Of a stretch of DNA of 64,000 nucleotides, positions 24,369 to 35,400 are shown one piece after another; the stretch's first letter is position 1; each line of letters opens with the position of its first letter. A model generated the notes under the pieces. It made no database searches, had not been told where the DNA came from, and saw nothing but the letters and a program-made list of their open reading frames with translations. A program made the translations under genes and the position numbers. Origin of the DNA: Alistipes sp. (lineage in GTDB: Bacteria > Bacteroidota > Bacteroidia > Bacteroidales > Rikenellaceae); the NCBI GenBank assembly GCA_017532885.1, contig JAFXIS010000054.1:97038-161037 (forward strand). The letters are read 5' to 3'.

Positions 24369-25073
24369 ATGAATCAGAGAGATGTAATCATTGCATGTGA
24401 TTTCAGCAGCATGGATGCTACCCTTGCATTTTTGGACAAATTTACAGATTGTAAACCTTTCGTTAAAATCGGCATGGAGTTATATTATGCCGCAGGCCCT
24501 GCTATCGTGTGGGAATTGAAGGCGCGAGGTCATAAAATATTCCTTGACTTGAAGTTGCACGACATCCCCAACACCGTAAAGAAGGCGATGAAGGTATTAT
24601 CGGCTCTCAATGTCGATATGTGTAATCTCCACGCGGCAGGTACTATCGAGATGATGAAGGCTGCACTTGAGGGTCTTACTCGCCCCGATGGTTCACGACC
24701 CATTTTGTTGGCTGTAACGCAACTCACATCAACAAGCGAGGAGCGTATGCAGCGCGATTTGCTTATCAACGCCTCGATTAACGATACGATTGTTCACTAT
24801 GCAAAAAATGCCAAAGAGGCAGGTCTTGACGGCGTAGTATGCTCTCCGTTGGAGGCAGGCATGGTTAAGGAGGCTTGCGGTGAGGAGTTTGTAACCGTAA
24901 CGCCGGGTGTACGCTTTGCCGATGGCGTTGTGGGTGACCAGGTGCGAGTTACAACCCCTGAGCGTGCTCGCGAGATTGGTACCGACTACATCGTCGTGGG
25001 TCGCCCGATTACCGAGGCTGAGGACCCCGTAGCTGCATATAAGCGTTGCGTAGCAGAGTTTGTGGGAGAGTAA
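24369..25073 (+). CDS. pyrF: Orotidine 5'-phosphate decarboxylase
   Basis: 234-residue TIM-barrel enzyme converting OMP to UMP, the final step of the pathway. The N-terminal [19 protein letters not shown] and [10 protein letters not shown], the catalytic [17 protein letters not shown] (Asp-x-Lys-x2-Asp) and the phosphate loop GVRFADG ... [17 protein letters not shown] are all present. First gene of pyrF-pyrE-pyrB-purT; 20 bp separates it from pyrE. Confidence 0.97.
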   Translation: MNQRDVIIACDFSSMDATLAFLDKFTDCKPFVKIGMELYYAAGPAIVWELKARGHKIFLDLKLHDIPNTVKKAMKVLSALNVDMCNLHAAGTIEMMKAALEGLTRPDGSRPILLAVTQLTSTSEERMQRDLLINASINDTIVHYAKNAKEAGLDGVVCSPLEAGMVKEACGEEFVTVTPGVRFADGVVGDQVRVTTPERAREIGTDYIVVGRPITEAEDPVAAYKRCVAEFVGE

Positions 25074-25093
25074 ATTAGAAAAATTATACGATT

Positions 25094-25726
25094 ATGAAAA
25101 AGAGTATTGCTAAAGACCTACTTTCTATCGGGGCGGTATTTTTGCGTCCTGAGCAGCCCTTCACTTGGGCAAGTGGCATCAAAAGCCCTATCTATTGCGA
25201 TAACCGTTTGACACTCACAGCACCCCGCGTGCGTGACAATGTCGAGAAGGGTTTGTCGGAGTTGGTGAAGGCTCATTTCCCTGAGTGTGAGGTGTTGATG
25301 GGTACATCGACTGCCGGTATCGCTCATGCAGCTATCGTGGCTACAATCCTTGATAAGCCTATGGGCTATGTGCGTAGTGGCGCGAAGGACCACGGCCGTA
25401 CCAACCAGATTGAGGGTAAGCTGGAGAAAGGTCAGAAGGTTGTTGTTGTCGAGGATTTGATTTCGACAGGTGGCAGTTGCATTGAGGTTGTGAATGTATT
25501 GCGCGAGGCAGGTGCCGAGGTGTTGGGCGTTGTAAGCATCTTCACCTATGGCATGAAGAAGGGTCTGGACCGCATGGCCGAGGCAAATGTCATCAACCAC
25601 TCACTATGCGACTTGGACGCTTTGGTCGAGGTTGCTGCCGAGGAGGGTTACATCAAGGCGGAGGATTGCACTCGCATTATCGCTTTTAGAAATAACCCCT
25701 CTGACGAGAGTTGGATTAATAAATAG
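25094..25726 (+). CDS. pyrE: Orotate phosphoribosyltransferase
   Basis: 210-residue enzyme making OMP from orotate and PRPP. Motifs are [31 protein letters not shown], the flexible loop [17 protein letters not shown] and the PRPP-binding loop [18 protein letters not shown]. It works directly before PyrF, encoded 20 bp upstream. Confidence 0.97.
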   Translation: MKKSIAKDLLSIGAVFLRPEQPFTWASGIKSPIYCDNRLTLTAPRVRDNVEKGLSELVKAHFPECEVLMGTSTAGIAHAAIVATILDKPMGYVRSGAKDHGRTNQIEGKLEKGQKVVVVEDLISTGGSCIEVVNVLREAGAEVLGVVSIFTYGMKKGLDRMAEANVINHSLCDLDALVEVAAEEGYIKAEDCTRIIAFRNNPSDESWINK

Positions 25727-25752
25727 AGTTTTTAACGGAAAATTTTTGAATT

Positions 25753-26841
25753 ATGCGTCACTTGATTGATACTACCGATATTTCGGTTGCTGAAGTGGAC
25801 CAAATAATAACTACGGCACTCGACATTATCGCAAATCGCGAGAAGTATGCCGAGGCTTGCAAAGGTAAGAAGTTGGCTACACTCTTCTATGAGCCGAGTA
25901 CCCGTACTCGCTTGAGTTTTACCTCGGCAATGATGGAGTTGGGAGGTAATGTTTTAGGTTTCTCGGATGCTGCATCGTCGTCGGTGAGCAAGGGTGAAAC
26001 CGTAGCCGACACGGTCAGGGTTTTGGGTTGCTTTGCCGATGTTATCGCCATGCGCCACTCGAAAGAGGGAGCGCCATTAGTGGCTTCGCACTATTCGCGT
26101 GTGCCGGTAATCAATGCCGGTGATGGCAGCCATGCCCATCCTACGCAGACGCTTACCGACCTCTTGACTATCCGCCGCGAGAAGGGTCGCCTGAATAACC
26201 TCACAATCGGTTTCTGTGGAGATTTGAAGTTTGGTCGTACGGTGCATTCGCTCATCAAGGCGTTGTCGCGCTATGAGGGTATAAATGTGGTACTTATCGC
26301 TCCCGAGGAGTTGCGCTTGCCGTCGTATATCCGTCGTGAGGTGTGTGATAAGAACAATATCCCCACGCGCGAGGTTACAACCATGGAGGAGGTATTGCCC
26401 GAGCTCGATATCCTCTACATGACCCGCGTGCAGAAGGAGCGTTTCTTAGACGAGGAGGAGTTTGAGCGCCTAAAGGATAGCTTTATCCTCAATCCGGAGC
26501 GTCTGAAGGCCGCAAAGCCCGATATGATTGTACTGCATCCATTGCCCCGCGTGAACGAGATTACACGCGATGTGGACAACGACCCGCGTGCAGCATATTT
26601 CCGCCAGGTTGAGAATGGTAAATTTGTGCGTATGGCATTGATTTACACCCTGCTTAAGTGGGCAGAGGAGCAACCCGTCGAGGGCGAGACTCCGCGCTTG
26701 CGTGGAGAGGAGGTACACAACGATTGGCAGTGCAGTGGCCGTCAATGTATCTCAAATGCGGAGGATGTAGATAAGTTGTTCCACCCGACAGCCGAGGGAG
26801 AGTATCGCTGTGCTTATTGTGAATCAAAAGTTAAAAAATAG
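25753..26841 (+). CDS. pyrB: Aspartate carbamoyltransferase fused to a PyrI-type zinc domain
   Basis: 362 residues. About 1-305 are the catalytic chain: [16 protein letters not shown] (carbamoyl-phosphate loop), [11 protein letters not shown] (Lys of the 80s loop), [12 protein letters not shown] and HPLPRVNEI. The last 40 residues hold Cys327-x4-Cys332-x20-Cys353-x2-Cys356, with CISNAE and RCAYCE closely like the zinc domain of the E. coli regulatory chain PyrI (CISHAE, KCKYCE). The allosteric nucleotide-binding half of PyrI is absent and no separate pyrI is present. Fused ATCases are known in Thermotoga and Treponema. Loss of CTP/ATP control is an inference. Confidence 0.92.
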   Translation: MRHLIDTTDISVAEVDQIITTALDIIANREKYAEACKGKKLATLFYEPSTRTRLSFTSAMMELGGNVLGFSDAASSSVSKGETVADTVRVLGCFADVIAMRHSKEGAPLVASHYSRVPVINAGDGSHAHPTQTLTDLLTIRREKGRLNNLTIGFCGDLKFGRTVHSLIKALSRYEGINVVLIAPEELRLPSYIRREVCDKNNIPTREVTTMEEVLPELDILYMTRVQKERFLDEEEFERLKDSFILNPERLKAAKPDMIVLHPLPRVNEITRDVDNDPRAAYFRQVENGKFVRMALIYTLLKWAEEQPVEGETPRLRGEEVHNDWQCSGRQCISNAEDVDKLFHPTAEGEYRCAYCESKVKK

Positions 26842-26851
26842 AGATAATAAT

Positions 26852-28042
26852 ATGGTAAAAATTGGTACCCCGATGACCGCCGTAGGCAAAAAGGCTGTGT
26901 TGTGCGGTTCGGGAGAGTTAGGCAAGGAGGTTGCTCTTGAGCTACAACGCTTTGGCGTAGAGGTGGTTGCATTGGATAGATATGAGAATGCTCCTGCCAT
27001 GCAGGTGGCACATCGCTCTTATGTATTGTCGATGTTGGACGGTGAGCGCCTGCGCGAGATTATCGAGAAGGAGAAACCCGACTACATCATCCCCGAGGTG
27101 GAGGCTATCGCTACACCTACGCTCGTGGAGCTGGAGAAGGAGGGCTACAATGTTATCCCTACGGCAAATGCTACGCTGCTTACGATGAACCGCAAGGGTA
27201 TCCGTCAGTTGGCAGCCGAGGAGTTGGGTATTAAGACCTCACCTTACCGCTTTGCGGCTACGCGCGAGGAGTTTGATGCGGCAATCGAGGCTATTGGCAC
27301 ACCCTGCGTCGTGAAGCCTATCATGTCGTCGTCGGGTCATGGTCAGAGTGTCTGCAAGACCCCCGAGGGAGCAGATGCGTCGTGGAAAATTGCCCAGGAG
27401 GGCGGTCGCGCCGGAGGTGGCGAGGTTATCGTCGAGGGCTTCGTGAAGTTCGACTACGAGATTACGCTCCTCACCGTGCGTCATTCTGGCGGCACATCGT
27501 TCCTTAACCCTATCGGCCACCATCAGGTCGATGGCGACTATCGTGAGTCATGGCAGCCCCAGCCTATGAGCGAGGTGGCTTTGGCAAAGGCTCGCGAGAT
27601 TGCGAAGAAGGTCACCGACGCTTTGGGCGGCTATGGTATATTCGGCGTGGAGTTGTTCGTCTGCGGCGATGAGGTGCTGTTCAGTGAGGTGTCACCTCGT
27701 CCGCACGATACGGGTATGGTGACGATGATTTCGCAGGATTTGTCGGAGTTTGCTCTGCACGCACGCGCAATTTTGGGCCTGCCTATCCCTCATATCGAGT
27801 TCTATGGCCCCAGCGCATCAAAGGCTGTGGTTGTTGAGGGCGACAGCGACAAGGTTGTATTCAGTGGCTTGGAGGATGTCCTCGCGGAGAAGAATGTTCA
27901 GGTGCGACTGTTCGGTAAACCCGAGGTTAAGGGCCACCGCCGCATGGGCGTTATCCTGGCACGCGACAATAGCGTCGAGGAGGCACTCGCAAAGGCCGAG
28001 GCAGCTTACGCAAAGCTCAAAGTCGAGGTACTACCGAGATAA
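26852..28042 (+). CDS. purT: Formate-dependent GAR formyltransferase
   Basis: 396-residue ATP-grasp enzyme making formyl-GAR from GAR, formate and ATP, without folate. Motifs are [28 protein letters not shown] at the N-terminus, [28 protein letters not shown] (ATP-binding), [27 protein letters not shown] and [10 protein letters not shown]. The ATG at 26852 gives the family N-terminus; an upstream in-frame ATG lies inside pyrB. It follows pyrB by 10 bp, so a purine gene is embedded in a pyrimidine operon. Confidence 0.95.
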   Translation: MVKIGTPMTAVGKKAVLCGSGELGKEVALELQRFGVEVVALDRYENAPAMQVAHRSYVLSMLDGERLREIIEKEKPDYIIPEVEAIATPTLVELEKEGYNVIPTANATLLTMNRKGIRQLAAEELGIKTSPYRFAATREEFDAAIEAIGTPCVVKPIMSSSGHGQSVCKTPEGADASWKIAQEGGRAGGGEVIVEGFVKFDYEITLLTVRHSGGTSFLNPIGHHQVDGDYRESWQPQPMSEVALAKAREIAKKVTDALGGYGIFGVELFVCGDEVLFSEVSPRPHDTGMVTMISQDLSEFALHARAILGLPIPHIEFYGPSASKAVVVEGDSDKVVFSGLEDVLAEKNVQVRLFGKPEVKGHRRMGVILARDNSVEEALAKAEAAYAKLKVEVLPR

Positions 28043-28060
28043 GCGGAGAGAATTCAAAAG

Positions 28061-28104
28061 TTACAGAGTTCAGAGTTACAAGGGTGTAACTCTGAACTCT
28101 GTAA
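28061..28104. terminator. Perfect 20-bp hairpin (type B repeat), bidirectional terminator
   Basis: TTACAGAGTTCAGAGTTACA (28061-28080) pairs with 28085-28104 across an AGGG loop, between convergent purT and pyrD; TTTTGTT follows on the plus strand. The apex ACAAGGGTGT is that of the type B repeats. GAGAATTCAA (28048-28057) just upstream recurs near other repeats. Confidence 0.8.
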
Positions 28105-28142
28105 TTTTGTTACGCGTGTGTCGCAAAACTGCCACGCATCGC

Positions 28143-29063
28143 TTACTCCACGATGCCGATAATATCACTCAGGCGCTCAATGCCCAGGCGTTCCATCTCG
28201 CAGGGCAGAGCCTCGATAATCTCCTTGCAAGCATAGGGATTCTTCAGGTTGGCAGCACCCACCTGCACAGCCGTAGCTCCTGCCATCATCATCTCGATGA
28301 CATCCGAGGCGCTCTCAACACCACCACAGCCCATAACGGGAATCTCACATGCCTTCGACACCTGATATACCATTCTCACAGCGACGGGGAACACCGCAGG
28401 GCCCGAAAAACCGCCCATCTTATTGGCTATGACGGGCTTACGGCGCAGCGTGTCGATTCGCATACCCAACAGTGTGTTAATCAGGCAGATACCATCTGCA
28501 CCCGCCTGCTCACAAGCCTTTGCAATAGCCACGATATCCGTAACATTGGGGCTCAGTTTAATGAACACAGGCTTCTTAGTCACAGCCTTCACCGCACGCG
28601 TAACCTCAGCAGCCATTTCGGGCTGGGTACCGAAGCTCATACCGCCATTATGCACATTGGGACACGACACATTGACCTCCAAAATCTCAACCTGCTCCTG
28701 CTTATCCATCTTCTCGCAGCACTCGGCATACTCGTCGATAGAGAAGCCACTGATATTGGCAATTATAGGCTTATGGAATATCTTTCTTAGCTCGGGCAGC
28801 TCTCGCTCGATAACCATATCGACACCCGGGTTTTGCAGTCCCACCGAGTTAATCAAGCCCGCACGACACTCGGCAATGCGGGGTATGGGGTTACCAAAGC
28901 GCGCCTCGCGTGTCGTACCCTTCACCGAGATAGAGCCAAGCACATTTATATCGTAAAACTCGTTGTGCTCGCGGCCAAATCCGAATGTACCCGAAGCAGG
29001 CACTACGGGATTCTCCAACCTCACGCCACACAACTCAACCGACAAATCAAACTTCTTCTCCAT
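28143..29063 (-). CDS. pyrD: Dihydroorotate dehydrogenase B, catalytic subunit
   Basis: 306-residue FMN enzyme oxidising dihydroorotate to orotate. Motifs are NPVVPASGTFGFG at the N-terminus, LINSVGLQNPGV, EVNVSCPNVHNGG (the catalytic Cys of class 1B), FIKLSPNVTDI and PVMGCGGVESASDV. The 1B class passes electrons to the PyrK subunit and NAD+, which agrees with pyrK being 4 bp upstream. Last gene of pyrC-carA-carB-pyrK-pyrD. Confidence 0.95.
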   Translation of the reverse strand: MEKKFDLSVELCGVRLENPVVPASGTFGFGREHNEFYDINVLGSISVKGTTREARFGNPIPRIAECRAGLINSVGLQNPGVDMVIERELPELRKIFHKPIIANISGFSIDEYAECCEKMDKQEQVEILEVNVSCPNVHNGGMSFGTQPEMAAEVTRAVKAVTKKPVFIKLSPNVTDIVAIAKACEQAGADGICLINTLLGMRIDTLRRKPVIANKMGGFSGPAVFPVAVRMVYQVSKACEIPVMGCGGVESASDVIEMMMAGATAVQVGAANLKNPYACKEIIEALPCEMERLGIERLSDIIGIVE

Positions 29064-29067
29064 AGCC

Positions 29068-29808
29068 TTACCAAATTATCTCATCACGCTTCATTACGGG
29101 ACCCTCCTTGCAGATGCGCTTATTTCCCGTCAAGGTCTTGCACGAGCAACCCATGCAAGCACCAAAGCCGCAGCCCATACGCTCCTCGAACGAGAGCTCG
29201 CCATCGACCTTCGTAGCGCCACACAGAGCCCTGAGCATAGGCAGAGGTCCACACGAGTAGAAGTAGTCGAAATCTATCGCAGCCTCACGAATTGCGTCGG
29301 TCACAAAGCCCTTCACGCCCACCGAGCCATCCACAGTAGAGATATAGACCTCGGCACCCAAAGCCCTGAACTCGTCGGCATAAAAGACCTCGTCAGCACG
29401 ATTGAAGCCCAAAACGACGCTCACCTTGCGGCCACGCCCAATCAGCTCCTTAGCCAAGTGGTAGAGTGGGGGAACACCCACACCGCCACCTACGAGCAGC
29501 GGTCGTTCACACTCCACCGCCTCGTTAAAGCCATTTCCCAGGCCCGTAAGTACATCGAGGCTCTCGCCTGGCTGCATTCCTCGCATCTGCTCCGTACCGC
29601 GACCTACAACCTTGTAAATAAGGGTGATAGTATGTTCATCCCAGTCGCAAATCGAGATGGGGCGACGCAAATAGAGCCCCTCCAACTCGATATTGACGAA
29701 CTGACCCGAATGGCTTATCCACTCGGTATCTCCCTCAAGCCTCATGCGCCACACATCGCGCGTCAGAGGCTCGTTCGAGATGATTTTATATAGACCTTTC
29801 TTGTACAT
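29068..29808 (-). CDS. pyrK: Dihydroorotate dehydrogenase B, electron-transfer subunit
   Basis: 246-residue ferredoxin-reductase-like subunit. The FAD motif RRPISICDW, the Gly-rich NAD-site motif LVGGGVGVPPLYHLA and the C-terminal [2Fe-2S] Cys cluster GCGFGACMGCSCKTLTGNKRICKEGPV are present. It links PyrD FMN to NAD+. It sits 11 bp after carB and 4 bp before pyrD. Confidence 0.95.
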   Translation of the reverse strand: MYKKGLYKIISNEPLTRDVWRMRLEGDTEWISHSGQFVNIELEGLYLRRPISICDWDEHTITLIYKVVGRGTEQMRGMQPGESLDVLTGLGNGFNEAVECERPLLVGGGVGVPPLYHLAKELIGRGRKVSVVLGFNRADEVFYADEFRALGAEVYISTVDGSVGVKGFVTDAIREAAIDFDYFYSCGPLPMLRALCGATKVDGELSFEERMGCGFGACMGCSCKTLTGNKRICKEGPVMKRDEIIW

Positions 29809-29819
29809 TTTACTTCTGA

Positions 29820-32800
29820 TTACTTGCCGTCAATGGTTGATACTCCGAGAGTTATCTCCTCCAACACATCGAGTAGCACGCTCACCGTCTCCAAAGCCGT
29901 AAACAGCGTAACATTGTTCTCTGCCGCAGCTCGGCGGATGTCATATCCATCGCGGCGAGTGCTGTGCTGGTTCACATCAATCGTATTGATGACATAGGTA
30001 ACATGACCCTTGCGCAAAGAGTCGTAAATCTCGGTGCTGCCCTCGCTGAGCTTGAGCAAATGGCGCGTACGAATGCCATGGCTACGCAAGAAGTCGCAAG
30101 TACCCTTTGTAGCCTCGACATTGAAGCCCAAGTCGTAGAATCGCTTAATCAGCGGCAAAGCACGCTCCTTGTCGGCATCGGCGATAGTGACGAAGATAGT
30201 ACCATAGTTTGCCACGCAGACACCCGACGACTGCAACGACTTATATAGCGCACGATTCAGGCTCTTATCATAACCGATAGCCTCACCCGTAGACTTCATC
30301 TCGGGCGAAAGGTAAGAGTCCACACCGCGAATCTTGGCAAACGAGAAGGCAGGCGACTTCACAAACCAACGAGTGCTCTCCTTGCCATAAACCTCCTCAA
30401 TTCCCTGCTCCTTAAGCGAGTGACCGAGGATAACCATTGTGGCAATCTTCGCCATAGGCACGCCCGTAGATTTCGACAAGAACGGAACGGTACGCGACGA
30501 ACGAGGATTCACCTCAATAACATAGACCTTATCCTGCTCATCGACAATGAATTGAATATTAAACAGACCAACGATGCCGATAGCCAGACCCAACTGCTTG
30601 GTATACTCGATAATCGTATCCTTAACCTGCTGGCTCACGCTGAAAGTGGGGTATACGCTGATTGAGTCGCCCGAGTGGATACCCGTACGCTCGACATGCT
30701 CCATGATGCCCGGAATAAATACATCCTTGCCGTCACAGATAGCATCAACCTCCAACTCCTTACCCTGAATATACTTATCGACCAAGACGGGCGATTTCTC
30801 GTTAATCTCCACAGCCGAGCGCAAGTAGTGACGCAAAGTCTCCTCATTGCCGACAATCTGCATTGCGCGACCACCCAACACGAAGCTCGGGCGCACCAGC
30901 ACAGGATAGCCGATAGCGGCTGCAGCCTCGACACCCGCCTCGATATCGGTAACGGCCTTAGCCTTAGGCTGAGGAATACCCACCTCGTTCATGATACGCT
31001 CGAAGCACTTTCTATCCTCGGCGTTATTGATAGCCTCAATACCTGTACCGATAATCTTTACACCCAGGTCAGCCAAAGGCTCTGCCAGGTTGATAGCGGT
31101 CTGACCACCCAACGACACCACGATACCATCGGGCTGCTCCAACTCCACGACATTCATCACATCCTCCACCGTCAATGGCTCGAAGTAGAGCTTATCGCTG
31201 ATAGTGTAGTCGGTAGATACCGTTTCAGGGTTATTGTTGATGATGATAGCCTCGTAGCCAGCCTCCTTAATGGTCCAGATAGCGTGAACGGTAGAGTAGT
31301 CGAACTCCACACCCTGACCGATTCGGATAGGACCTGAACCAAGCACCAGAATCTTCTTTCTATCGCTCTTTACAGACTCATTCTCAGCCTCATAAGTCGA
31401 GTAGAAGTAGGGTACATAGGTATTGATTTCACCCGCACATGAGTCGATAATCTTATATACGGGGAATACGCCCTCCTGCTTTCTTAGGAGGAACACCTCC
31501 GCCTCGGTCATGCCCCAAAGCATACCTATATATTTATCGCTGAAGCCCATCTTCTTCGCCTCACCGAGCACCTCGATATCGCCCTTGGCAGCCGCCACAA
31601 CCTTCTCCATTTCGACAATGTTCTTCAACTTCTCCAAGAACAACATGTCAATCTTGGTGTGATTGTAGATGATGAGCAAATCAACACCCAAGCGAATCAG
31701 CTGCGCAATGGCGTAGATTCTATCGTCAGTACCCTTGCGGATATACTCCAGCAACGCCTCCACCGACCAATCGTCGAACTTCTTGTGATAGATGTGGCAA
31801 ACGCCTGTTTCCAACGAGCGCACAGCCTTCAACAGACCCTCCTCGATGGTGCGACCGATGCTCATAACCTCACCCGTAGCCTTCATCTGCGTACCCAACT
31901 CATTCGAAGCATCGCTGAACTTATCAAACGGGAAGCGTGCAACCTTCAGCACCACATAATCCAACGCAGGCTCAAAGCATGCAGGGCGATTAGAGATGGT
32001 AATCTCATCCAAAGTCAAGCCCACGGCAATCTTCGCCGTAACGCGGGCAATCGGGAAACCACTCGCCTTCGAAGCCAAAGCCGAAGAGCGCGACACACGA
32101 GGATTCACCTCGATGATATAATACTTAAACGACAAGGGGTCCAACGCGAACTGCACATTACATCCACCCTCAATCTTCAAGGCGCGGATAATCTTGAGCG
32201 CACTGCCACGCAACAACTGATACTCCTTATCTGTAAGGGTCTGCGCAGGAGCCACAACCATCGAGTCACCCGTATGGATACCCACAGGGTCGATGTTCTC
32301 CATGCTACAAATAGCAATCGCCGTATCGTTCTTATCGCGCATTACCTCGAACTCAATCTCCTTGTAGCCCTTAATACTCTTCTCGACCAAAACCTGATGT
32401 ACGGGCGAGAGGATAAGCGCGTTACGCATAATCTCGCGCAACTCCTCCTCATTGTCGGCAAAACCGCCACCTGTACCACCCAAAGTAAATGCAGGGCGCA
32501 AAACTACGGGGTAGCCAATCTGCTCGGCAGCCTTAACGCCATCCTCCATAGTATTCACAACCAAAGAGGGCAACACCGGCTCACCAATGCCGATACACAA
32601 CTCCTTGAATAGCTCACGATCCTCAGCCTTCTCGATACTCTCGAACGAAGTACCCAAAATCTCGACATCGCACTCATCCAGGATACCCTTCTTTGCCAAC
32701 TGCACAGCCAAGTTCAAACCCGTCTGACCTCCCAAGCCCGGAACGATGGCGTCGGGACGCTCATAGCGCACAATCTTCGCCACATACTCCAGCGTCAAAG

Positions 32801-33002
32801 GCTCCATATAGACCTTATCGGCAATATTGGTATCGGTCATAATAGTTGCGGGGTTAGAGTTCACAAGTATTACCTCGTAACCCTCCTCCTTCAATGCCAA
32901 GCACGCCTGAGTACCTGCATAATCAAACTCTGCGGCCTGACCAATGACAATCGGACCTGAGCCGATTACCATAACCTTCTTTATATCTGTTCTCTTAGGC
33001 AT
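29820..33002 (-). CDS. carB: Carbamoyl-phosphate synthase large subunit
   Basis: 1060-residue duplicated ATP-grasp synthase. The first half opens with [21 protein letters not shown] and [15 protein letters not shown]; the second with [19 protein letters not shown] and [15 protein letters not shown]; metal and nucleotide sites include [16 protein letters not shown] and [15 protein letters not shown]. The C-terminal 130 residues form an MGS-like allosteric domain ([25 protein letters not shown]). CarB can use free ammonia when the glutaminase subunit is inactive, which matters because CarA lacks its nucleophile. Its start overlaps the end of carA by 8 bp. Confidence 0.97.
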   Translation of the reverse strand: MPKRTDIKKVMVIGSGPIVIGQAAEFDYAGTQACLALKEEGYEVILVNSNPATIMTDTNIADKVYMEPLTLEYVAKIVRYERPDAIVPGLGGQTGLNLAVQLAKKGILDECDVEILGTSFESIEKAEDRELFKELCIGIGEPVLPSLVVNTMEDGVKAAEQIGYPVVLRPAFTLGGTGGGFADNEEELREIMRNALILSPVHQVLVEKSIKGYKEIEFEVMRDKNDTAIAICSMENIDPVGIHTGDSMVVAPAQTLTDKEYQLLRGSALKIIRALKIEGGCNVQFALDPLSFKYYIIEVNPRVSRSSALASKASGFPIARVTAKIAVGLTLDEITISNRPACFEPALDYVVLKVARFPFDKFSDASNELGTQMKATGEVMSIGRTIEEGLLKAVRSLETGVCHIYHKKFDDWSVEALLEYIRKGTDDRIYAIAQLIRLGVDLLIIYNHTKIDMLFLEKLKNIVEMEKVVAAAKGDIEVLGEAKKMGFSDKYIGMLWGMTEAEVFLLRKQEGVFPVYKIIDSCAGEINTYVPYFYSTYEAENESVKSDRKKILVLGSGPIRIGQGVEFDYSTVHAIWTIKEAGYEAIIINNNPETVSTDYTISDKLYFEPLTVEDVMNVVELEQPDGIVVSLGGQTAINLAEPLADLGVKIIGTGIEAINNAEDRKCFERIMNEVGIPQPKAKAVTDIEAGVEAAAAIGYPVLVRPSFVLGGRAMQIVGNEETLRHYLRSAVEINEKSPVLVDKYIQGKELEVDAICDGKDVFIPGIMEHVERTGIHSGDSISVYPTFSVSQQVKDTIIEYTKQLGLAIGIVGLFNIQFIVDEQDKVYVIEVNPRSSRTVPFLSKSTGVPMAKIATMVILGHSLKEQGIEEVYGKESTRWFVKSPAFSFAKIRGVDSYLSPEMKSTGEAIGYDKSLNRALYKSLQSSGVCVANYGTIFVTIADADKERALPLIKRFYDLGFNVEATKGTCDFLRSHGIRTRHLLKLSEGSTEIYDSLRKGHVTYVINTIDVNQHSTRRDGYDIRRAAAENNVTLFTALETVSVLLDVLEEITLGVSTIDGK

Positions 33003-34089
33003 TTTGTTTCTCCTCCATCAGTTTAATGAATTTATCGAAAAGATATACGCTATCCTGCGGACCCGGGGCACTCTCGGGGTGGAACTGTACACCATAGACC
33101 TTATCCGCAGCGCACTCAACACCCTCGACCGAGCCATCGAGTACATTTTTATGAGTAACCTCCAAGCAGGTGCCATTCAACGACTCCGCTACAATCTCAT
33201 AGCCATGATTCTGCGCCGTCATATCGATTCTGCCCGTTGTAATATCCCTAACGGCAGCACCTCCATGGTGTCCGCACTTCATCTTCCTGCACTCGGCACC
33301 ATACGCCAAGGCGATAAGCTGCATACCGAGCGAGATGCCGAACATAGGCACCTTGCCCTTTACGCTCTTAATCAGCTCGACAATCTGCGGCAACTCCTCT
33401 GGGCTACCGGGGCCATTCGAAATGAAGATTCCATCGGGATTAAACGCCATAATATCCTCCAAGGTAGCATCAAACGGTACAACCGTAACATTGCAGCCAC
33501 GCGAATTAAAATGGCTGATAATACTGTGCTTGATGCCGCAATCCACCGCCACGATATCGTACTTATGGTTAGGAGTACGCGAGAACCAACGCTTGCGTGA
33601 GCTAACCTGCGCAACCTGATTCGAGGGTAGTGGAGTAGCCTTAATAAGTTCCAGAGCCTGCTCCTTCGGCTTATCGGCTGCGACGATAGCGGCACGCTGC
33701 GCACCCTCCTCGCGGATAATACGCACAATCATGCGTGTATCAACACCTGCGATACAAGGCACACCCTGCTCATCCAATGTCTCAGAGAAGGTCTTCGTAT
33801 AGCGGAAGTTGCTCGGATTCTCGTTGCACTCCCTAACGACCATACCACTCACCAACGACTGCGACTGCTTTGACTCAAAATCTTCATCTGTAATACCATA
33901 ATTTCCAATCAACGGGTATGCCATCACTACAATTTGTCCCAGACACGAAGGGTCTGAGATAATCTCCTGATAGCCCACAACCGAAGTATTGAAAACAATC
34001 TCGCCCACGCGCTCCACATCGGCACCATAGCCGTATCCGTAGAACTCATGACCGTTCTCAAGGACTAATTTTTTCGTAAACGGTTTCAT
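32995..34089 (-). CDS. carA: Carbamoyl-phosphate synthase small subunit, nucleophile Cys replaced by Ser
   Basis: 364 residues. The N-terminal domain ([19 protein letters not shown] ... [21 protein letters not shown]) and C-terminal class I glutaminase domain are complete, and the His/Glu of the triad remain ([12 protein letters not shown]). The nucleophile elbow, normally GICLGHQ, reads FGISLGMQ: residue 253 is Ser (TCG, 33331-33333) and the next His is Met. Cys has only TGT/TGC codons, so one base error cannot explain it. Mammalian CPS I has the same Cys-to-Ser change (GISTGN) and uses free ammonia. ATG 34089 gives the family N-terminus; a longer frame overlaps pyrC. Confidence 0.95.
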   Translation of the reverse strand: MKPFTKKLVLENGHEFYGYGYGADVERVGEIVFNTSVVGYQEIISDPSCLGQIVVMAYPLIGNYGITDEDFESKQSQSLVSGMVVRECNENPSNFRYTKTFSETLDEQGVPCIAGVDTRMIVRIIREEGAQRAAIVAADKPKEQALELIKATPLPSNQVAQVSSRKRWFSRTPNHKYDIVAVDCGIKHSIISHFNSRGCNVTVVPFDATLEDIMAFNPDGIFISNGPGSPEELPQIVELIKSVKGKVPMFGISLGMQLIALAYGAECRKMKCGHHGGAAVRDITTGRIDMTAQNHGYEIVAESLNGTCLEVTHKNVLDGSVEGVECAADKVYGVQFHPESAPGPQDSVYLFDKFIKLMEEKQNA

Positions 34090-34108
34090 TGCTATATATT
34101 GATTTATA

Positions 34109-35386
34109 CTAATTTTCTCTCTCGTAAACAATCCTTCCATCGACCATCGTGAGGCAGCACTCACCCCACAAATGCCAACCCTCGAAGGGTGTAGCGCGGC
34201 CCATAGACTTAAACTCCTCAGGCTTGACATCCCACTCCTTCTCAAGGTCAAAGACCGCAATATCAGCCGCAGCACCCTCCTCAAGTGCCTCACCCAAGCC
34301 GAAGATGCGACGCGGAGCCTCACTCATCACCTCAATAGCCTTTTCGAGCGATATGACGCCCTTTCTAACCAAGTGGGTGTAAATGACTGCAAACGATGTT
34401 TCCAAGCCTACAACGCCCATAGCACTCAACTCCAAGCCGCGTGACTTCTCGTCGGCGGTATGGGGAGCATGGTCGGTAGCCACGACATCAATCGTTCCAT
34501 CCTGCAAGCCCTTTACAAGAGCATCCCTATCCGCTGCCGAACGAATCGGAGGATTCATCTTAAAGCGACCCTCCTCGCGTAAATCCATATCGCACATCGT
34601 AAGGTAGTGAGGACCCGTTTCGCAAGTAATCTTCACACCCTCGCGTTTTGCCTGGCGAATAAGCGCTACACTCTCCTTGGTCGAGATATGGCAGACATGG
34701 TAACGGCAACCAGCCTCACGAGCAAGCTCTATATCGCGCTGAATCTGTGCCCACTCACTCTCCGAGCAGATACCACGATGACCATGCGTTGCGGCATACT
34801 CACCATCATGGATATAACCCTTACGCAGCAGGGCATCCACCTCGCAGTGAGCAGCAATAATAGCATCACACTTTGCAGCCTCGGCCATAGCCTCGCGCAT
34901 AATATCATCACTCTGCACACCGCTGCCATCGTCCGAGAAGCCTGCAACCATAGGTGCCAAAGCCTCAAAATCGACTAACTCGCGACCATAACGCTGGCGG
35001 GTGATTGTAGCGTAGGGTAAGACCTTCACCACAGCATCACGCTCGATAATATCTTGCTGAACTTTGAGATTTTCGACCGAATCGGGTGCCGGAGCCAAAT
35101 TAGGCATAGAACATACCATCGTAAAGCCTCCGTGTGCCGCAGCCATGGTGCCCGTAGCGATAGTCTCCTTCTTCGAGAAGCCCGGCTCACGCAAATGCAC
35201 ATGCAAATCGACCAAGCCGGCAACGACTATGCGGCCACAACAATCCACAACCACATCCTCTGCCTTAGGCTCAATCGTCGCAGCTATGCGTTCAATCACT
35301 GAGCCGCAAATAGCAACATCGGCAACTTCCGACTTGCCACCACGAACGACCGTACCACCTTTGAGTATTATTCTTGCACCCTCCAT
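34109..35386 (-). CDS. pyrC: Dihydroorotase
   Basis: 425-residue amidohydrolase converting carbamoyl-aspartate to dihydroorotate. Metal ligands are in VDLHVHLREPGF, AAHCEVD, YHVCHISTKES and VATDHAPHTADEK. The SFAVIYTHLV segment and C-terminal DLEKEWDVKPEEFKSMGRATPFEGW fit class I dihydroorotases. It is first in its operon; 19 bp separates it from carA. Directly upstream lies a leader ORF with a terminator hairpin inside it. Confidence 0.96.
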   Translation of the reverse strand: MEGARIILKGGTVVRGGKSEVADVAICGSVIERIAATIEPKAEDVVVDCCGRIVVAGLVDLHVHLREPGFSKKETIATGTMAAAHGGFTMVCSMPNLAPAPDSVENLKVQQDIIERDAVVKVLPYATITRQRYGRELVDFEALAPMVAGFSDDGSGVQSDDIMREAMAEAAKCDAIIAAHCEVDALLRKGYIHDGEYAATHGHRGICSESEWAQIQRDIELAREAGCRYHVCHISTKESVALIRQAKREGVKITCETGPHYLTMCDMDLREEGRFKMNPPIRSAADRDALVKGLQDGTIDVVATDHAPHTADEKSRGLELSAMGVVGLETSFAVIYTHLVRKGVISLEKAIEVMSEAPRRIFGLGEALEEGAAADIAVFDLEKEWDVKPEEFKSMGRATPFEGWHLWGECCLTMVDGRIVYEREN

Positions 35387-35400
35387 AAATTCACCCTATA

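Noticed and set aside
27750..28790. 346-codon plus-strand ORF spanning purT end and pyrD
   Set aside because: It overlaps purT in another frame, crosses the terminator hairpin and is antisense to pyrD; a chance open frame.
31659..32612. 317-codon plus-strand ORF inside carB
   Set aside because: It is antisense to a highly conserved ATP-grasp gene; its translation has no recognisable family features.
34090..34323. N-terminal extension of CarA
   Set aside because: The longer frame is Arg/Ser-rich, overlaps the end of pyrC and has no similarity to CarA; the family N-terminus begins at the ATG at 34089.
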